Shown: positions 1-12,908 of the stretch, piece after piece
How positions within the stretch are numbered: position 1 is the stretch's first letter
Layout of the letters: each line of letters begins with the position of its first letter
Translations under genes and position numbers: made by a program
Source: Owenia fusiformis
Taxonomy: Eukaryota; Annelida; Polychaeta; Sabellida; Oweniidae
Assembly: GCA_903813345.2 (NCBI GenBank)
Contig: CAIIXF020000011.1
Coordinates: 17,529,754 to 17,593,753, forward strand
Length of the DNA stretch: 64,000 bases
Reading direction: 5' to 3'
Notes under the pieces: model-generated
What the model was told of the DNA's origin: nothing
Database searches by the model: none
What the model saw: the letters and a program-made list of their open reading frames with translations, nothing else

Positions 1-2154
1 ACTGATTTATTTGACATTATCTATTGTAATGAGTTGATCTAATAGAATGGACTGTTGGTACTGTCTCCTAAAATAAATAAAATACCACCCTTTATTATCC
101 AGTGATAGACCACCCTTAAGTAGTTTCTTCAAAATGGGAATGTTAACCGTATAAAAACTAATTTGATTGTGAATTTCTTTTTAATAAAATGTGTCAAATA
201 CAGAATCCAGGCTAGTTTAACCTTGTTAGAATACAGCATGTTTCAAATGCAATTCAGGGCCAAGCTTGATACTAAATGAATATAGGCTAATAGGACCATC
301 CTGATGCTAAAGTGTCAGCAAAAGCTCAAAATTCATTTGATGTATTGCAAATATTAGAAATAATGTTCAAAAACATCAAAGAAGAAAATGGATAAACAAC
401 CAATAGGAAAAATAAATATGAAATCAATTTTTTAAAACATCAAACAATGAAAGTAAAAAAAACACAGCAGATGCTCATCAAGTTTCAACCTCAATCTAAA
501 GCATCGTTATATTCCTTGCTTGGGCTATGAGGTAAGTTATGTGTTAGCATGCCACCAAGAGAATATTAATTCTCAAGATTTGGGTGATAATTATTGATCA
601 AAGTATCAAAGAAAAAGTGTCAATTTTTCTAGGGAATACTAAGTGTTTCGATATGGGTGAAAGACTGAAAGATAGTAATTGAGATGCAACAAATATAATT
701 GTAATCACAGATACTCTTATCAATTTGGCTCAAAATTATGTAATGACATGCAAGTTCCTCAAATACAAAGTTAAATTATAAAGTTGATCAAAGTTTAAGA
801 TACATTGTGGACTATTGTGACTATTATTAAATTGTGAAAATACTTAGTTACACCCAAATTCTTGAGTACATACATGTCGCAGCTAAAATCCAGTTTTAAA
901 GGAACACTTTTTATGTTATAATGTTAAAGCTTTAAAACAATGAAGCCACTATGTATTTGGTTTATAACAAGATCCAAGGACAAAGCTTATTTATGCTTCC
1001 TTGCAAATGCTGATACCAAAGTCCTGGTACCAGGGACATGTCAAATTAATCAACCTACTTAGGTGATGTGATCACCAACTTGTCAACACTAACCGTTTTC
1101 CATGACCTTAAATCATTAATCACGGAAACCGTGAATTTGAATCAGGTCATTTATATTTTTAATAAAGGGAATATCTCAAACTTTTGAGAAAAGGAAGGTT
1201 ATTTAGATTAAACATATATGATACCACCCCTTTTAAAATATATCCCATGTTAGTTGTGTTACATCCACACCTCAAGCATCTGATACACCGATACAAGTGG
1301 GTTAAATTTCAAAATGTTAATTTTTGCCCTCCCCAAGTAAAATAAACATAAACATTATGTAATGTTGTGATAAGGGGGAGAGGGTTATATCATAATAAGT
1401 AAGCTTTAGAGAACTGATTGATCTATTTCATTGCATGGAAACCATTATTTCCTAAGTGACATTTTTGTGGTTTTGAGAAAATGGGTTTAAAGTTGAAACA
1501 TGAACCATTTATGATACAAAGTTGATTTTATACTATCTCATGTCATTGTACAATGTTGTAAGGTTTATGTATATGATTTCAAAACTATTATATTTGCAAT
1601 GGTAAGAAAGGAAATTGTGGCAGAAGATTTTTCAGCTGTTTTGCACGTTTTGACATTTACGTTGACTCATTGTATCAAACTGATCAAATCATTGATTTTG
1701 CAGTTTGGAAAATAAAACTTATTGCATCATTGAATTCCCATTTCAAGTTTATAATGTTGAAGTTTTCAATCAACTGTTTTAATTGTAATTAATAATTTAA
1801 TTAATGCCATATATCACAGTCATTGTTTTTTTAGTACATTGTTTTTGTCATTATACCATTATACTGTACATTAAACATTATTGCAATATTAGCATATACT
1901 GATTATTTGTTGAAAGGGTTGACTCAGAATTTTAATGCAGAGTAGGCCCGTTTGTAAGTTGTATGTGATGGAATCTTTGAATTATAATTACAACCTACAT
2001 GCATCCTTCATTTCCAAAATACACTTATGTAATACATTAATTAAACAATTCCATTTACTTTAATAGTAGAATCAATTTTGCATAAATATAATTAAATTTA
2101 ATGTTCCCCACCAAAGGAAAGTCTTTAATGCCCAATGGAAAGATATTCATTGTA
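1..2154. other. AT-rich non-coding stretch
   Basis: I see no coding exon, RNA gene or clear repeat here. It probably belongs to the CIP2A-like gene's long intron 8 or to the region beyond that gene. Confidence 0.4.
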
Positions 2155-2160
2155 TCTTTG

Positions 2161-3490
2161 TTTGTCCAGCTTGGACCAGATTTGTATTTCAAACGTGAAA
2201 TACAAAACTGCTCCCCCAAGCTGGACAAAAAAAATAAACATTATTTTTTATAGAAAAAATTAAAAAGATCCAATACATCTAGATCTTATTGAAAACCATC
2301 AGAGTTATGCTGAAAACATATGCTATCATCGTATGATCTGCAAAATAAAGCCTTCTGATTGGTCAGTTCCTGTGTTCTACCAATCTGTATTGCTACTGAC
2401 ATTGTCCCCATTTATCATCTCCGTCCCAATACAGAAAATATTGGTACGGAGGGAACAATCTCAGTAGCAATACAGAGGATCACAGGATAAAAATGTTATT
2501 GAATGAATTGAAGTGCAATACAGGATATATTCTGTCTCGATATTCTGTATTGGCACTTGACTTCGTCTCGTTCCAATACAGAATTTTTCGAGCAGAATAT
2601 ATATCCTTTATTGCACTTCAAATCATTCAATAACTTACATCATCGTATGATCTGTAAAATGAAGCCCTCTGATTGGTCAGTTCCTGTGCTGTACCTATTT
2701 GTATTGCTACTGAGATTGTCCCCATTGATCATCTCCGTCCCAATACAGAAAATATTGGTACGGAGGGAACAATCTCAGTAGCAATACAGAGGATCACAGG
2801 ATAAAAATGTTATTGAATGAATTGAAGTGCAATACAGGATATATTCTGTCTCGATATTCTGTATTGGCACTTGACTTCGTCTCGTTCCAATACAGAATTT
2901 TTCGAGCAGAATATATATCCTTTATTGCACTTCAAATCATTCAATAACTTACATCATCGTATGATCTGTAAAATGAAGCCCTCTGATTGGTCAGTTCCTG
3001 TGCTGTACCTATCTGTATTGCTTCTGAGATTGTCCCCATTGATCATCTCCGTCGCAATACATAAAATATTGGTAACAAAGGGACAATCTCAGTAGCAATA
3101 CAGAGGACCACACGATAAAAACGTTATTGAATGATTTGAAGTGCAATACAGGATATATTCTGTCTCGATATCCTGTATTGGCACTCGACTCTGTCTCTTG
3201 CCAATAAAGAATTTCTCGAGCAGAATATATACTGTATTGGACTTCAAATCATTCAATAACTTATAATATTATCATTTCATTATATCGTTTCATCAAAAGA
3301 AATGGTACATTTTAGAGTGTGATACTCTGGTGCCGTTTTCAATAGATCTTACTTTTAGTGTTATTGGACTTCAAAGAGAAGTGAAGGTTATCCGCAAATA
3401 ATATACCCATTGCATGGAATAGGTTATTTTCTTTGGTTTCTTTGGTTCTTTTTTTGATGAAAAATAGCATGCTCCCCTAAGCTGGACAAA
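2161..3490. mobile_element. Non-autonomous element with 12-bp TIRs carrying a 314-bp satellite
   Basis: The ends are perfect 12-bp inverted repeats, TTTGTCCAGCTT at 2161-2172 and its complement at 3479-3490. They are flanked by a 6-bp direct duplication TCTTTG (2155-2160 and 3491-3496). The interior is mostly tandem repeat and holds no transposase. The 74-codon ORFs seen twice inside are simply the repeat unit read through. Transposons with an internal satellite core are known in molluscs (pearl-type elements), but the TIR and TSD here do not let me assign a superfamily. Confidence 0.65.
2280..3262. repeat. Tandem repeat, period 314 bp
   Basis: Near-identical units start at 2510 and 2824, with a partial unit from 3138 and a more diverged partial unit upstream from about 2280. 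Each unit contains inverted segments around CCAATACAGAA/TTCTGTATTGG, so it can fold on itself. The array lies inside the TIR element at 2161-3490. Confidence 0.85.
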
Positions 3491-3496
3491 TCTTTG

Positions 3497-4160
3497 ACCA
3501 CCTGTGACTTACCAACCATATTTCATGACTACTAGCCTGATATAGTCACAATGTTACATGACTTTAAATATCAAGTAGTTATTTCCTAAAATGACAGGGT
3601 TGCAGCTTTTTTTGACCACCCTGTACAGCAATATTACTTAATATTATTATATTATAGTTTTCTTTTGTTTAATTCCAGGTGATGTTTGAGACCAAAAAAA
3701 CGGCGAGCGGTTTATGTTGGCTATTTCCAAAGCAACAACATGTATGCATGTCAATACAAGGATTGCCATTGCGCATGTTCATTTGTTGCACAATACAACA
3801 CAGAAAAAGCAAGCAAGATCAAAGATCATTAATTGAGCCATTAGAGCCAAATACGACACCAATCTCGAAAAAGAAGCTTTAAGATGAAATTGGGGAAGAT
3901 AGCATCTCTCTATATAGGAATGAACACTCTCACTGTTGAGTCAAAGCCAGTGATATGGTGGGATCAATTTATGTGGCAACGTCAAAGCCATTGTAAATTC
4001 CTTGAAGATGAATCTGACAACATGCGAAGATAGACTTGATGAATATGACCCTAATTTACTTCAGAATTTTTTTAGAAATCGTTAAATTAGAACTTGGGCT
4101 AGTATAATGATGAAGCTAATAGATTATAATGTATTATGAAAGAACTAGAGTATTACTCAT
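3497..4160. other. Non-coding stretch with a mariner-like end fragment
   Basis: No gene is seen. At about 3608-3628 the sequence reads TTTTTTTGACCACCCTGTA, which resembles one terminus of the mariner-like element at 42256-43253. A solo or broken copy is likely. Confidence 0.4.
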
Positions 4161-4165
4161 ATTTA

Positions 4166-5593
4166 CACGCCTAACCATCAACAATGTACAGTGACAAAAT
4201 ATACCGCTGTACACTTTATATTGTACAGTGTCACTAAAAACTGATGATGCAGGTGTGATGTAGGTTTTCAAAAATTAATTTTGGGAATACTTGAAAGATT
4301 TCAATTTCATGTTTAATTTTGTATGCATTCGACTTTTAGATTTCTGATTACATTAAAAGATATAAAAGCAATGCTTGATTTTTTGTAGTTAATCTACCAA
4401 CAAAAATTGATCGGTTGGAAAATGTTGGGTTTTTCACATTTCCTTTGATCATTTTTTCTCCTGTCGCCTAAGAGTGTCATTTATTTTTATGAGAATATGT
4501 TTCTCTAAACTACACAATTTAAGATGAGTTAAGATTTGATAAAAATTATGTATTGGGTGTAATTTTAAAAAATCAGAAGAGTAGTTGCCAACTCCACTGA
4601 AGGGTGTCAGTGTAAATGAAATTAAGGAGATGTTATATTGAACAATGCAATAATTCAATTTCAAAATCCAGCATTTGATGAGTAACAAGTTATGTTTAAG
4701 GAACATGTTCAATTATCCCCAATAAAGATGTTCTAAAGTTAAGGTAAATTTGATTTTTAAATCTTGTTGAATGTTATTTATTTTATAAAAGTGTTGGTGT
4801 GGTGATTAATATGTGACCATGGGATGTTAGCCTCTAACCTCTTAATTACTTGACATCTGTACTTAAACGTAATAAGAAACACTTTTATGAATTTTAATTA
4901 TCTTAAGAAGTTGATAGAGAGATCTATACTAGCTAGTCGAAGATGGCATTCTAAAATCCTCTTTATGCTATATCTGGAAAGTGTTGAGGTTCAATACTAT
5001 GGTTCAATCGAGTTTAAGTAATACTGTGATTGTTAAGTTTCAGTTTTAAATCAATCTGATCCCCCTGCCCATTGGTGTTATTAAAAATATGTTGTCAGGG
5101 TTAAATGTGAATTCAGATATGTAAGTTCATTGGGACAGCGTACATCAAGATGACAAGGCACATTTGTAATTTTTTGATTTTTATTATTTTAACTAAAACA
5201 TGAATATTTATTAAATCTTCAACCGACCTTAATTTTGTAACTTAGGGAAACATATTCTTATAAAAATAATTGACACTCTTAGGTGACAGGGGAAAAAATG
5301 ATCAAAGTAAATGTGAAAAACCCAACATTTCCAACCGATCATTGTTTGCAGTTAGATTTACTATGAAAAAAATCGAGCACTGCTCGAAAATCTTTTAACG
5401 TAATCAGAAAGCTAATGGTTTTCCTAATCGAATACACACAAAATTAAACATGAAATTCTTTATGCATTCCTCAGATTAATTTTTAAAACCTACATCACAT
5501 CTTTTGCTTCATATCAGTTAGAATAGTGACACTGCACATCAAAAGTGTACGGGGGTATATTTTGTCACTGTACGTTGTCGATGATCAGGTGTG
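4166..5593. mobile_element. Fold-back (long-TIR) element
   Basis: The left arm (about 4166-4730) and right arm (about 5225-5593) are inverted, diverged copies of each other. Both contain the segment around GTACAGTGACAAAATATACC and the segment around TTTTCACATTTCCTTTGATC or its complement. A 5-bp duplication ATTTA flanks the element (4161-4165 and 5594-5598). No transposase ORF is present, so it is non-autonomous; superfamily not assigned. Confidence 0.65.
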
Positions 5594-5963
5594 ATTTAAA
5601 ATAAAAAAGTTTAAATGATAAATCTTCTGCCTGTTGTACCATCAATTACAGTATTTTCTAATGAAGTATTTTCTGTAATGCTAAAGATTACTTGATCTGT
5701 ACGTGATGAACTACTTTTTAAAAATATCTTGTCATAAAATTTAAAATTGTACTTATATAGAATTGCAATTAAAACATTATATAAGACATGTTAATTGCAA
5801 TCCGATGAAAATTTCTGTTGCCAAACTTATTAATGGAAGCGAAATTGCTTTTAACACACAAATGTTGACCCAATGAATTTGAATTCAAACATCAATTTCG
5901 ATTAAAAAACAGAAGTGAAAACAATAATTTCTGAATCCTTACCTGTTATGTCAGTTTACTAGA

Positions 5964-6550
5964 ATGTCTGAATTCAGGCACCTTATTTCAGTTTTATAGA
6001 TTGTTGTCTGAATTCAGGCACCTCATCCAAGCTTAGCAAGTTGTCTGAATTCAGACACTATATTTCAGTTTTATAGATTGTTGTCTGAATTCAGGCACCT
6101 CATCCAAGCTTAGCAAAGTGTCTGAATTCAGACACCATATTTCAGTTTTATAGATTGTTGTCTGAATTCAGGCACCTCATCCAAGCTTAGCAAAGTGTCT
6201 GAATTCAGACACTATATTTCAGTTTTATGGAATGTTGTCTGAATTCAGGCACCTCATCCAAGCTTAGCGAGTTGTCTGAATTCAGGCACCTTATTTCTGT
6301 TTTATGGAATGGTGTGTCTGAATTCAGGCACCTCATTCAAGCTTAGTAAAGTGTCTGAATTCAGACACCATATTTCAGTTTTATGGAATGTTGTCTGAAT
6401 TCAGGCACCTCATCCAAGCTTAGCGAGTTGTCTGAATTCAGACACCTTATTTTAGTTTAAGAGAATCTTGTCTGAATTCATGCACCAAAATCTCAGATAT
6501 GAGTCTTTTTTAAATTAAAAATGTATGGGCATGTCTGAATTCAGACACAT
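5964..6550. repeat. Minisatellite of palindromic TGTCTGAATTCAGACA units
   Basis: About fifteen occurrences of the palindrome TGTCTGAATTCAGRCA are spaced roughly 38-40 bp apart. They alternate between two spacers, one with CATCCAAGCTTAGC and one with ATTTCAGTTTTATRGA, which makes a higher-order period of about 77 bp. Every core contains an EcoRI site. Confidence 0.9.
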
Positions 6551-9380
6551 ATTTTCCCATACTAAGAGTTGCATAGAGTTTCTTGATTTATATTAATAAT
6601 TCAAACTTTTGTCACCTATGGAATTGCCAAACTACACTGGAACCTGTTTTATACCGTGTTCAAGCTCAATGAATCCAAATACAGTTTTCTCCAAACTATT
6701 TTTAAACAGCATGGCTCCAATCATATAATATAAAATCTCATGTCAAATAAAATGCAGATATTTACCGTTCTATACTTGTCAAGCATGATGGTGGACAATC
6801 AGATGCAAAATAATCCTCTTTAAATCATGAATTTGAAAGTCACATCTTCATTTTATTGTAATTTGTTGATTTATGTCTTATTCTAAAGTTCTATTTTCCT
6901 CATACGGTAGAAGATGCAGTTTAACATCCATATTCTAGAGTGACATGCTTATTTTACTTGTTTAATTAATATATAATCACAATATGTTGCTTATATTGCT
7001 TATCTTCATGAACTGTTATTGTTTTTTATATACAATCCAAACCAGCATGTGTTCATTTTAATTAGACATTAACACCTAATTACATTCCATCAGCTAATTT
7101 ATTTCCTTTAATAAGTGACTATCTGTCTTATGATAAATAAATTGATGCGATCAGTGTCACTAGTAATACATATAAGTAATTTTAAAAAATCAATTATTAT
7201 TGCATGCCTTTCGTTACTAGACTTCTAGGCTTGTTACTATTGAACTTGAGATGCGTTATTTTTATGTATTGACTTTCTAAGGAACTCAATCGATGCGATT
7301 GGTCAATATATTTAGGAATCAAAAATTCATGGTGATCTCTATGTATTCTTAAATGGATGGACCATGTCATTGAACAAGAGGCACTAATTTACCGATATAA
7401 AGTATAGTAAAACCTGTATATTATATTGAACATTTTTTGGCGAGAAAAAAAGTTAAGTGTTGGTAGGCGTTTACAACGGAGAGTGTATTACAGTAAGCTG
7501 ACTCGATAGGTGCGGAGGGAGGGTGTCCACTGAGACAGGTGTCTACTAGAGACAGGTGTTCACTAGAGACAGGTATTCACTTAGAGAGAGGTATTCACTC
7601 GGACAAGTTTTACTGTAATATAAATCAAAGTTCATAAACACATCAAATTTTAAATGTAAAACAACTTCCGCATCATTTGCAAAATAATAAATTCCCACTC
7701 TGAACACAAATAAATTATTTTTACTGAAATAACTAATTTTCTGAGCCATTTTCAGAAATCATGGTATCAGTTTTTAATATTATCTGTATGTCACAAGTCA
7801 AATCAGGTGTTCAATTCATAATCTTTAATAATGCTTTTATTTCTCATCTATAGAAATTACAATTACAATGGGCTATAAACATATAGTTAAAAACAAACAA
7901 ACTTTACACATAGTGACTATGTAGTATCTTTCATGCATGTTCAATGGTACAGCCCCTGCTAATCTACTTTCTCACTTACACATGTTATCCCTTCCTAAGT
8001 AAGATTACAAGGCGCTTATAAGCCATTCCCTAAACACAAGCCTATTTAGGTTTCATACAGAACTCTTTTATGATCCTAATTGTCTTACACAAACCAGGGA
8101 ATATTTCACATGCAATGACATGCAATGATATTTTAGTGTTCGTTTCCTTGGCACTGATTAGCTATGGCTTGCATTTGTAGGCCTCTAGAACTGATATTTT
8201 GTGTCTATATGCTTCATTTTTCTCGTTTTTCACAAAAAAAATTCACAAAATGTTGTTCCTGATTTTTAATAAATTATTCCGGGGTAATTTGCAATAATTT
8301 CAAGAATTAGTGTTTTGCAATTTTCTAAAATTATAGCCCTACTAAAATTGGCAACATGCTAACAGACCAGGAATATATCAATTTGTTTATCAACATGATG
8401 TCACCAACTCAAAGCCATGTGATATAACATACACATTGTACTTTATGAAATTGTTCTTTTAACCTAATGGAATTAGGAGAGTGCACCCGGTTGAATGATA
8501 TAACCACATGAAATCCATTTAGAGTATTCCTATGAAATGACGGCAGAATTGGGTAAAATGACATGATGTTGAATAACTATATCGTGTAACTAACTGTCAT
8601 AAGTTTCATAATATCAAAACATGTTGTTATTGTTATATTTTGTTTACAATCAACGAAGGTGGGCAAATACGGTAAAAGTATAGAGATGATGGCAGTTCAG
8701 TACTACTGAACCAATCTTCTTGAAACTTGGTTCAAATTCCCAAAACATTGTTAAAGTAGAGTGGTCACTATCATGGTCACTATGGTGACAAATTGTATTT
8801 GTAATGACAGTACGAGAAAATAAATTTCAAAACTATGATATAATGAAAGCATTTAACATTTCATTTCATTAAAGTTCCAAATATAAGGGAGTCAATATTG
8901 GAACTTATAAACAAACACTAAAAGACCTCTAAAAAAGCCTAAAGAAGTATTCACATTTAAAATAAAAGTGTTCTTTACCGAAGAATTAGTGTCCAGTGCA
9001 CCCACTTGTATTTTGAAAATAGGCTTCTTCCCGCCTGAAATCCCATTTGCACCCAAGTACATTAGAATGAGAAAACCATGATCAAAATTGTGAAATTGAG
9101 AATTTACCATCTCTGAAAATTATCCCTGGGTGAATGATAGACATGTTCACCTTCAAGTGTTTTACCGTATACAGGTAAACAACACAGTAATAAAACGCAT
9201 TATTAACTGTTAAAACTGTTCATCAACAGATAATAATCTAAATTCTGATGTCGTTCTTGAAAACTATTGAATTATTCATTCCGATTTCCATTATTGCAAC
9301 CATTAATGCTGTTAAAATGTGATTTTAGAATGTGAGAAATGTAGTTGGATAATTTCATCAACACAAAATATAAACATCAC
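6551..9380. other. Non-coding AT-rich stretch with a short GAGACAGGT repeat
   Basis: No coding exon is seen. At about 7515-7600 a short motif (GAGACAGGTGTTCACTA and variants) repeats about five times. The rest has no structure I can name. Confidence 0.4.
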
Positions 9381-9857
9381 CAAGGACTTACAGGGTGTCC
9401 CAGAACTCATGAGAATTTTCTGAGAGGCATGGGTGATTTTTCTTCAAATTTGGTACACTTATTGAACACACTTTGGGGAATAACTGACATGAATTTCAGG
9501 CACATATCTTTTATATTTCCGAATTTATTGACATTTGAATTCTACATCGCCACAAACCCCGGAGTTATCGGGAAAATACAACAGTTGATGTCACATTTTG
9601 TCAATTTTATACAAATTCTACTATAAAACCAACGTTTTTTGTATAAGCTTAGTACAGCATTTTTCTCATATTGATGATGCACTTTGATAAAACGATATAT
9701 AAACTTTGATGGAGACCCAACACCCAATACATCAACAGATTGTACATTTGGTTTGCTGAAAGATCATAATGGCATGTTCCTGAGGGACTGAGAGAAATAT
9801 CGCCATTTGCTGGCCAATATGATCTTGCATATTGACATGAGCTCCCATTTGGAAGAC
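9381..9857. repeat. Possible repeat remnant beginning ACAGGGTGTCCCAGAA
   Basis: The start, ACAGGGTGTCCCAGAA at about 9388, resembles the terminal motif of common invertebrate DNA transposons. I could not find the matching inverted end, possibly because the LINE inserted downstream. No coding capacity is seen. Confidence 0.25.
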
Positions 9858-12800
9858 AACGCGAGTAGTGATATAATAACTGCACCATCCCCAGATCACC
9901 TAGGCACTCAAATTACACTTAAATCCAAAGACTATAAGAGGAAAGGTTCCGGCTTCTGGAAATTAAACACATCACATTTACAAAATGAAGAATTTAAAGA
10001 AAAAATGATCACTACAATAGAGGAAATAAAAGAAGAATCCAAAGATTTAGCTGACCCAAGAATAAAATGGGATTTCATGAAAATGAAAATAAGAGAATCT
10101 TGTATTAAATATTCTAAAGAAAAAGCAAAACTAAAGAGAGAAGAGGAAAAGAGATTAATTGTTAGTGCAGATTTAGCTCAAATACAAGTTGATAGAGAAC
10201 CAAATGAAGCAAACATAAATGAATTAAAATCAATAAAAATAAAGTTAGAACTAATTCAAGAACACAAAACAAAGGGTCACATCATTAGATCTAAGGCAAA
10301 GTGGTACCAAGATGGAGAACGGTCTACAAAATATTTTTTCGACCTGGAGAAAAATCAATCATCGAATAAAGTTGTGAGTAAAATTACAAAGGAAGATGGA
10401 AATTTGATATCAGAGCCTAAGGAAATATTAGAGGAACAGAAAATTTTTTATGAAAAACTTTATTCTTCTAGGTTTAACGAGGATCAAAATACCAGAATCA
10501 ACAATACCTTTTTTGAAAATGACATTCCAAAAATAAGTGTTAATGATAAACTTAAATGTGAGCAACTAATGAGTGAAACTGAATGCATAAAAGTACTTAA
10601 AACCTTCAAAAAAGCCAAAACACCAGGAACAGATGGTCTCCCAGCCGAATTTTACATCACCTTTTGGAATAATATTAAAATTGAATTAATCAATAGCTTA
10701 AACTTTGCATTAGTAAATGGTGAACTATCTACTTCACAGAGACGTGGCATCATAAGTTTAATCCCTAAAAAGACAAAAGACAGGACAAAATTAGCTAACT
10801 GGCGTCCCATTTCTCTCTTAAACACGGACTACAAGCTAATGACCAAAGTATTTGCTCAAAGACTCAGAAACATCCTTCCAACTATAATAGATCCAGATCA
10901 AACAGGTTATGTTAAAAATAGATTTCTTGGAACAAATGTAAGACTTTTGAAAGATATTATGAAATACACTGATGAAGCTAATATACCAGGCCTCCTGCTG
11001 TTTCTAGATTTCCAGAAAGCATTTGATTCTGTGGAGTGGTATTTCATTGAGAGAATTTTGGAAGCATTCGGTTTTGGAGATAAGTTCATTCAGTATTTTA
11101 AATGTATATATAACAAAAATGAGAGCTGTATACTTAATAACGGTCAAACATCAAACTATTTTAGGATTCAAAGAGGCGTACGGCAAGGAGACCCATTAGC
11201 AGGAATATTGTTCATATTGGTAATGGAAATTTTAGCAGTATCAATAAGGAAAAATGAGAATATTGAAGGCATTGATATAAAAGGTGAGAAGGTGAAAATC
11301 TCTTTATACGCAGATGACCTCACTGTAATATTGAGAAATCAAAAATCTATAGATGAATTAATGAAAACAATGAACGATTTCGAGAATAGTTCTGGACTTA
11401 AAATCAACAAAAATAAATCGGAACTGATGTGGATCAGATCTAACAAAACCAAACAAGATAATTACAAAGAAATAAAGAAAACGAATGAAGTAACGGCACT
11501 GGGGTACTGCTTTACCTATTCAAACGAAACATCCATCCGTAATAACATAACTAAAAAGATAGATAAAATAAAAAGTAAACTCAACATTTGGACGAGGAGG
11601 AACCTTACACTTGAGGGTAAAATTTTATTAGCAAAGGCTCAAGGTATTTCACAGATTACAAATATTGCTACTGTTGATAATATTCCTGAAAAGTATATAA
11701 AAGAAATTGATACCATTATAAGTGACTTTGTATGGGGTCATAAACCTGCAAAAATTAAAAAAACAACTATGATCGGAAACATTTGTGACGGGGGATTAAA
11801 AATGCCTGACTTCAGAACACTAGATACAGCACTTAAAGTTTCATGGATAAAACGTTTAACATCAGAAGAGGGTGGAAAATGGAAAATTATACCACATTTC
11901 TATTTAAAAGAAGTTGGAGGAAACTTGATATTTGAGTCAAATTATAAATTAGAAACCACTAAATTAAAGAATATACCAGCTTTTTACAATTCAATTCTTA
12001 AAGGATGGGAAGAAGTCAGAGGAGACAGAAAGCCTATCAGTAGCGAGGAAGTATTGAATCAACTCCTATGGAATAATCAACATATTTTGATAGCTGGAAA
12101 ATCTAGTTTTAATAATAAACTATCGGCAGAAGGAGTAAACCAAATAAGAGATATTAGGAACACAGAGAATAGATTTATGTCAAAACAAGAACTACAAACA
12201 CAATACAGAGTAACATTAAATGATCTAGAATACAATGGTCTCATTTCTGCAATACCAAAAGAATGGAAACATCTCTTAAAAGAAAACCAGAAAGCTCCAG
12301 AAATACCAACAAAATTTCCTCTCAATCCACAGTCCATAACATGCAAAGCAGCCTATTCCATATTGAACAAAAGAAACACTGAATTACCAACAGCCATAGG
12401 GAAGATAAAACAATATATAGGTGAGGAAGAAACCAAAGACTACTACCTACTCCCCCGTCAAATGACAAAGGACAAATACTTACAGGAATTCCAATTTAAA
12501 ATCTTGCATAATATTCTTGTCTGCGGTGAAAAACTATTCATTATGAAAATAGATGAATCAGCCATCTGTCCATATTGTGATGATGTCCACACAATAAACC
12601 ACATGTTTTTGAATTGTAATGTTACAAAAGCTCTATGGGCTGATTTTCAAGTGTTTGTTTCAAAATATAATTATAACATAGCGTTAAGTAACAAAGATAT
12701 ACTGTATGGCCATAAGCCAAAAGACGACAAATATTTTAATTTCAATACTCTGATTTTAATCATGAAACATTGTATTTATAAACATTTTCTGAAGAAAACA

Positions 12801-12908
12801 AAACCTGTGTTCTTTGACTTTGTAATAAGCCTCAAACATTATGTGAACGTGGCAAATTATAATAATACCTGTGAAGAATGGAAATACATATATGAAAACA
12901 TAGACTAA
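9807..12908 (+). CDS. LINE ORF2 reverse transcriptase, N-terminally truncated
   Basis: The open frame is 1033 codons. The LINE-derived part starts around residue 18; the first residues come from flanking DNA. What remains of the endonuclease is its last strand (SPDHLGTQI, the SDH position). An RT follows with motif A FLDFQKAFDSVEW (Asp 401), motif B-like GVRQGDPLAGILF and motif C YADD at 501-504. A C-terminal knuckle C-X2-C-X7-H-X4-C lies at about 921-937. There is no internal stop or frameshift, so the copy is fairly young. It cannot transpose by itself because the endonuclease is gone. The family (L1/Tx1-like) is judged from motif style. Confidence 0.85.
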   Translation: MLANMILHIDMSSHLEDNASSDIITAPSPDHLGTQITLKSKDYKRKGSGFWKLNTSHLQNEEFKEKMITTIEEIKEESKDLADPRIKWDFMKMKIRESCIKYSKEKAKLKREEEKRLIVSADLAQIQVDREPNEANINELKSIKIKLELIQEHKTKGHIIRSKAKWYQDGERSTKYFFDLEKNQSSNKVVSKITKEDGNLISEPKEILEEQKIFYEKLYSSRFNEDQNTRINNTFFENDIPKISVNDKLKCEQLMSETECIKVLKTFKKAKTPGTDGLPAEFYITFWNNIKIELINSLNFALVNGELSTSQRRGIISLIPKKTKDRTKLANWRPISLLNTDYKLMTKVFAQRLRNILPTIIDPDQTGYVKNRFLGTNVRLLKDIMKYTDEANIPGLLLFLDFQKAFDSVEWYFIERILEAFGFGDKFIQYFKCIYNKNESCILNNGQTSNYFRIQRGVRQGDPLAGILFILVMEILAVSIRKNENIEGIDIKGEKVKISLYADDLTVILRNQKSIDELMKTMNDFENSSGLKINKNKSELMWIRSNKTKQDNYKEIKKTNEVTALGYCFTYSNETSIRNNITKKIDKIKSKLNIWTRRNLTLEGKILLAKAQGISQITNIATVDNIPEKYIKEIDTIISDFVWGHKPAKIKKTTMIGNICDGGLKMPDFRTLDTALKVSWIKRLTSEEGGKWKIIPHFYLKEVGGNLIFESNYKLETTKLKNIPAFYNSILKGWEEVRGDRKPISSEEVLNQLLWNNQHILIAGKSSFNNKLSAEGVNQIRDIRNTENRFMSKQELQTQYRVTLNDLEYNGLISAIPKEWKHLLKENQKAPEIPTKFPLNPQSITCKAAYSILNKRNTELPTAIGKIKQYIGEEETKDYYLLPRQMTKDKYLQEFQFKILHNILVCGEKLFIMKIDESAICPYCDDVHTINHMFLNCNVTKALWADFQVFVSKYNYNIALSNKDILYGHKPKDDKYFNFNTLILIMKHCIYKHFLKKTKPVFFDFVISLKHYVNVANYNNTCEEWKYIYENID

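Noticed and set aside
2557-3095. Two near-identical 74-codon ORFs
   Set aside because: They repeat with the 314-bp satellite period and have no coding features.
5964-6550. CRISPR-like regular repeats
   Set aside because: Eukaryotic context, spacers are themselves repeated, and there are no cas genes; it is a minisatellite.
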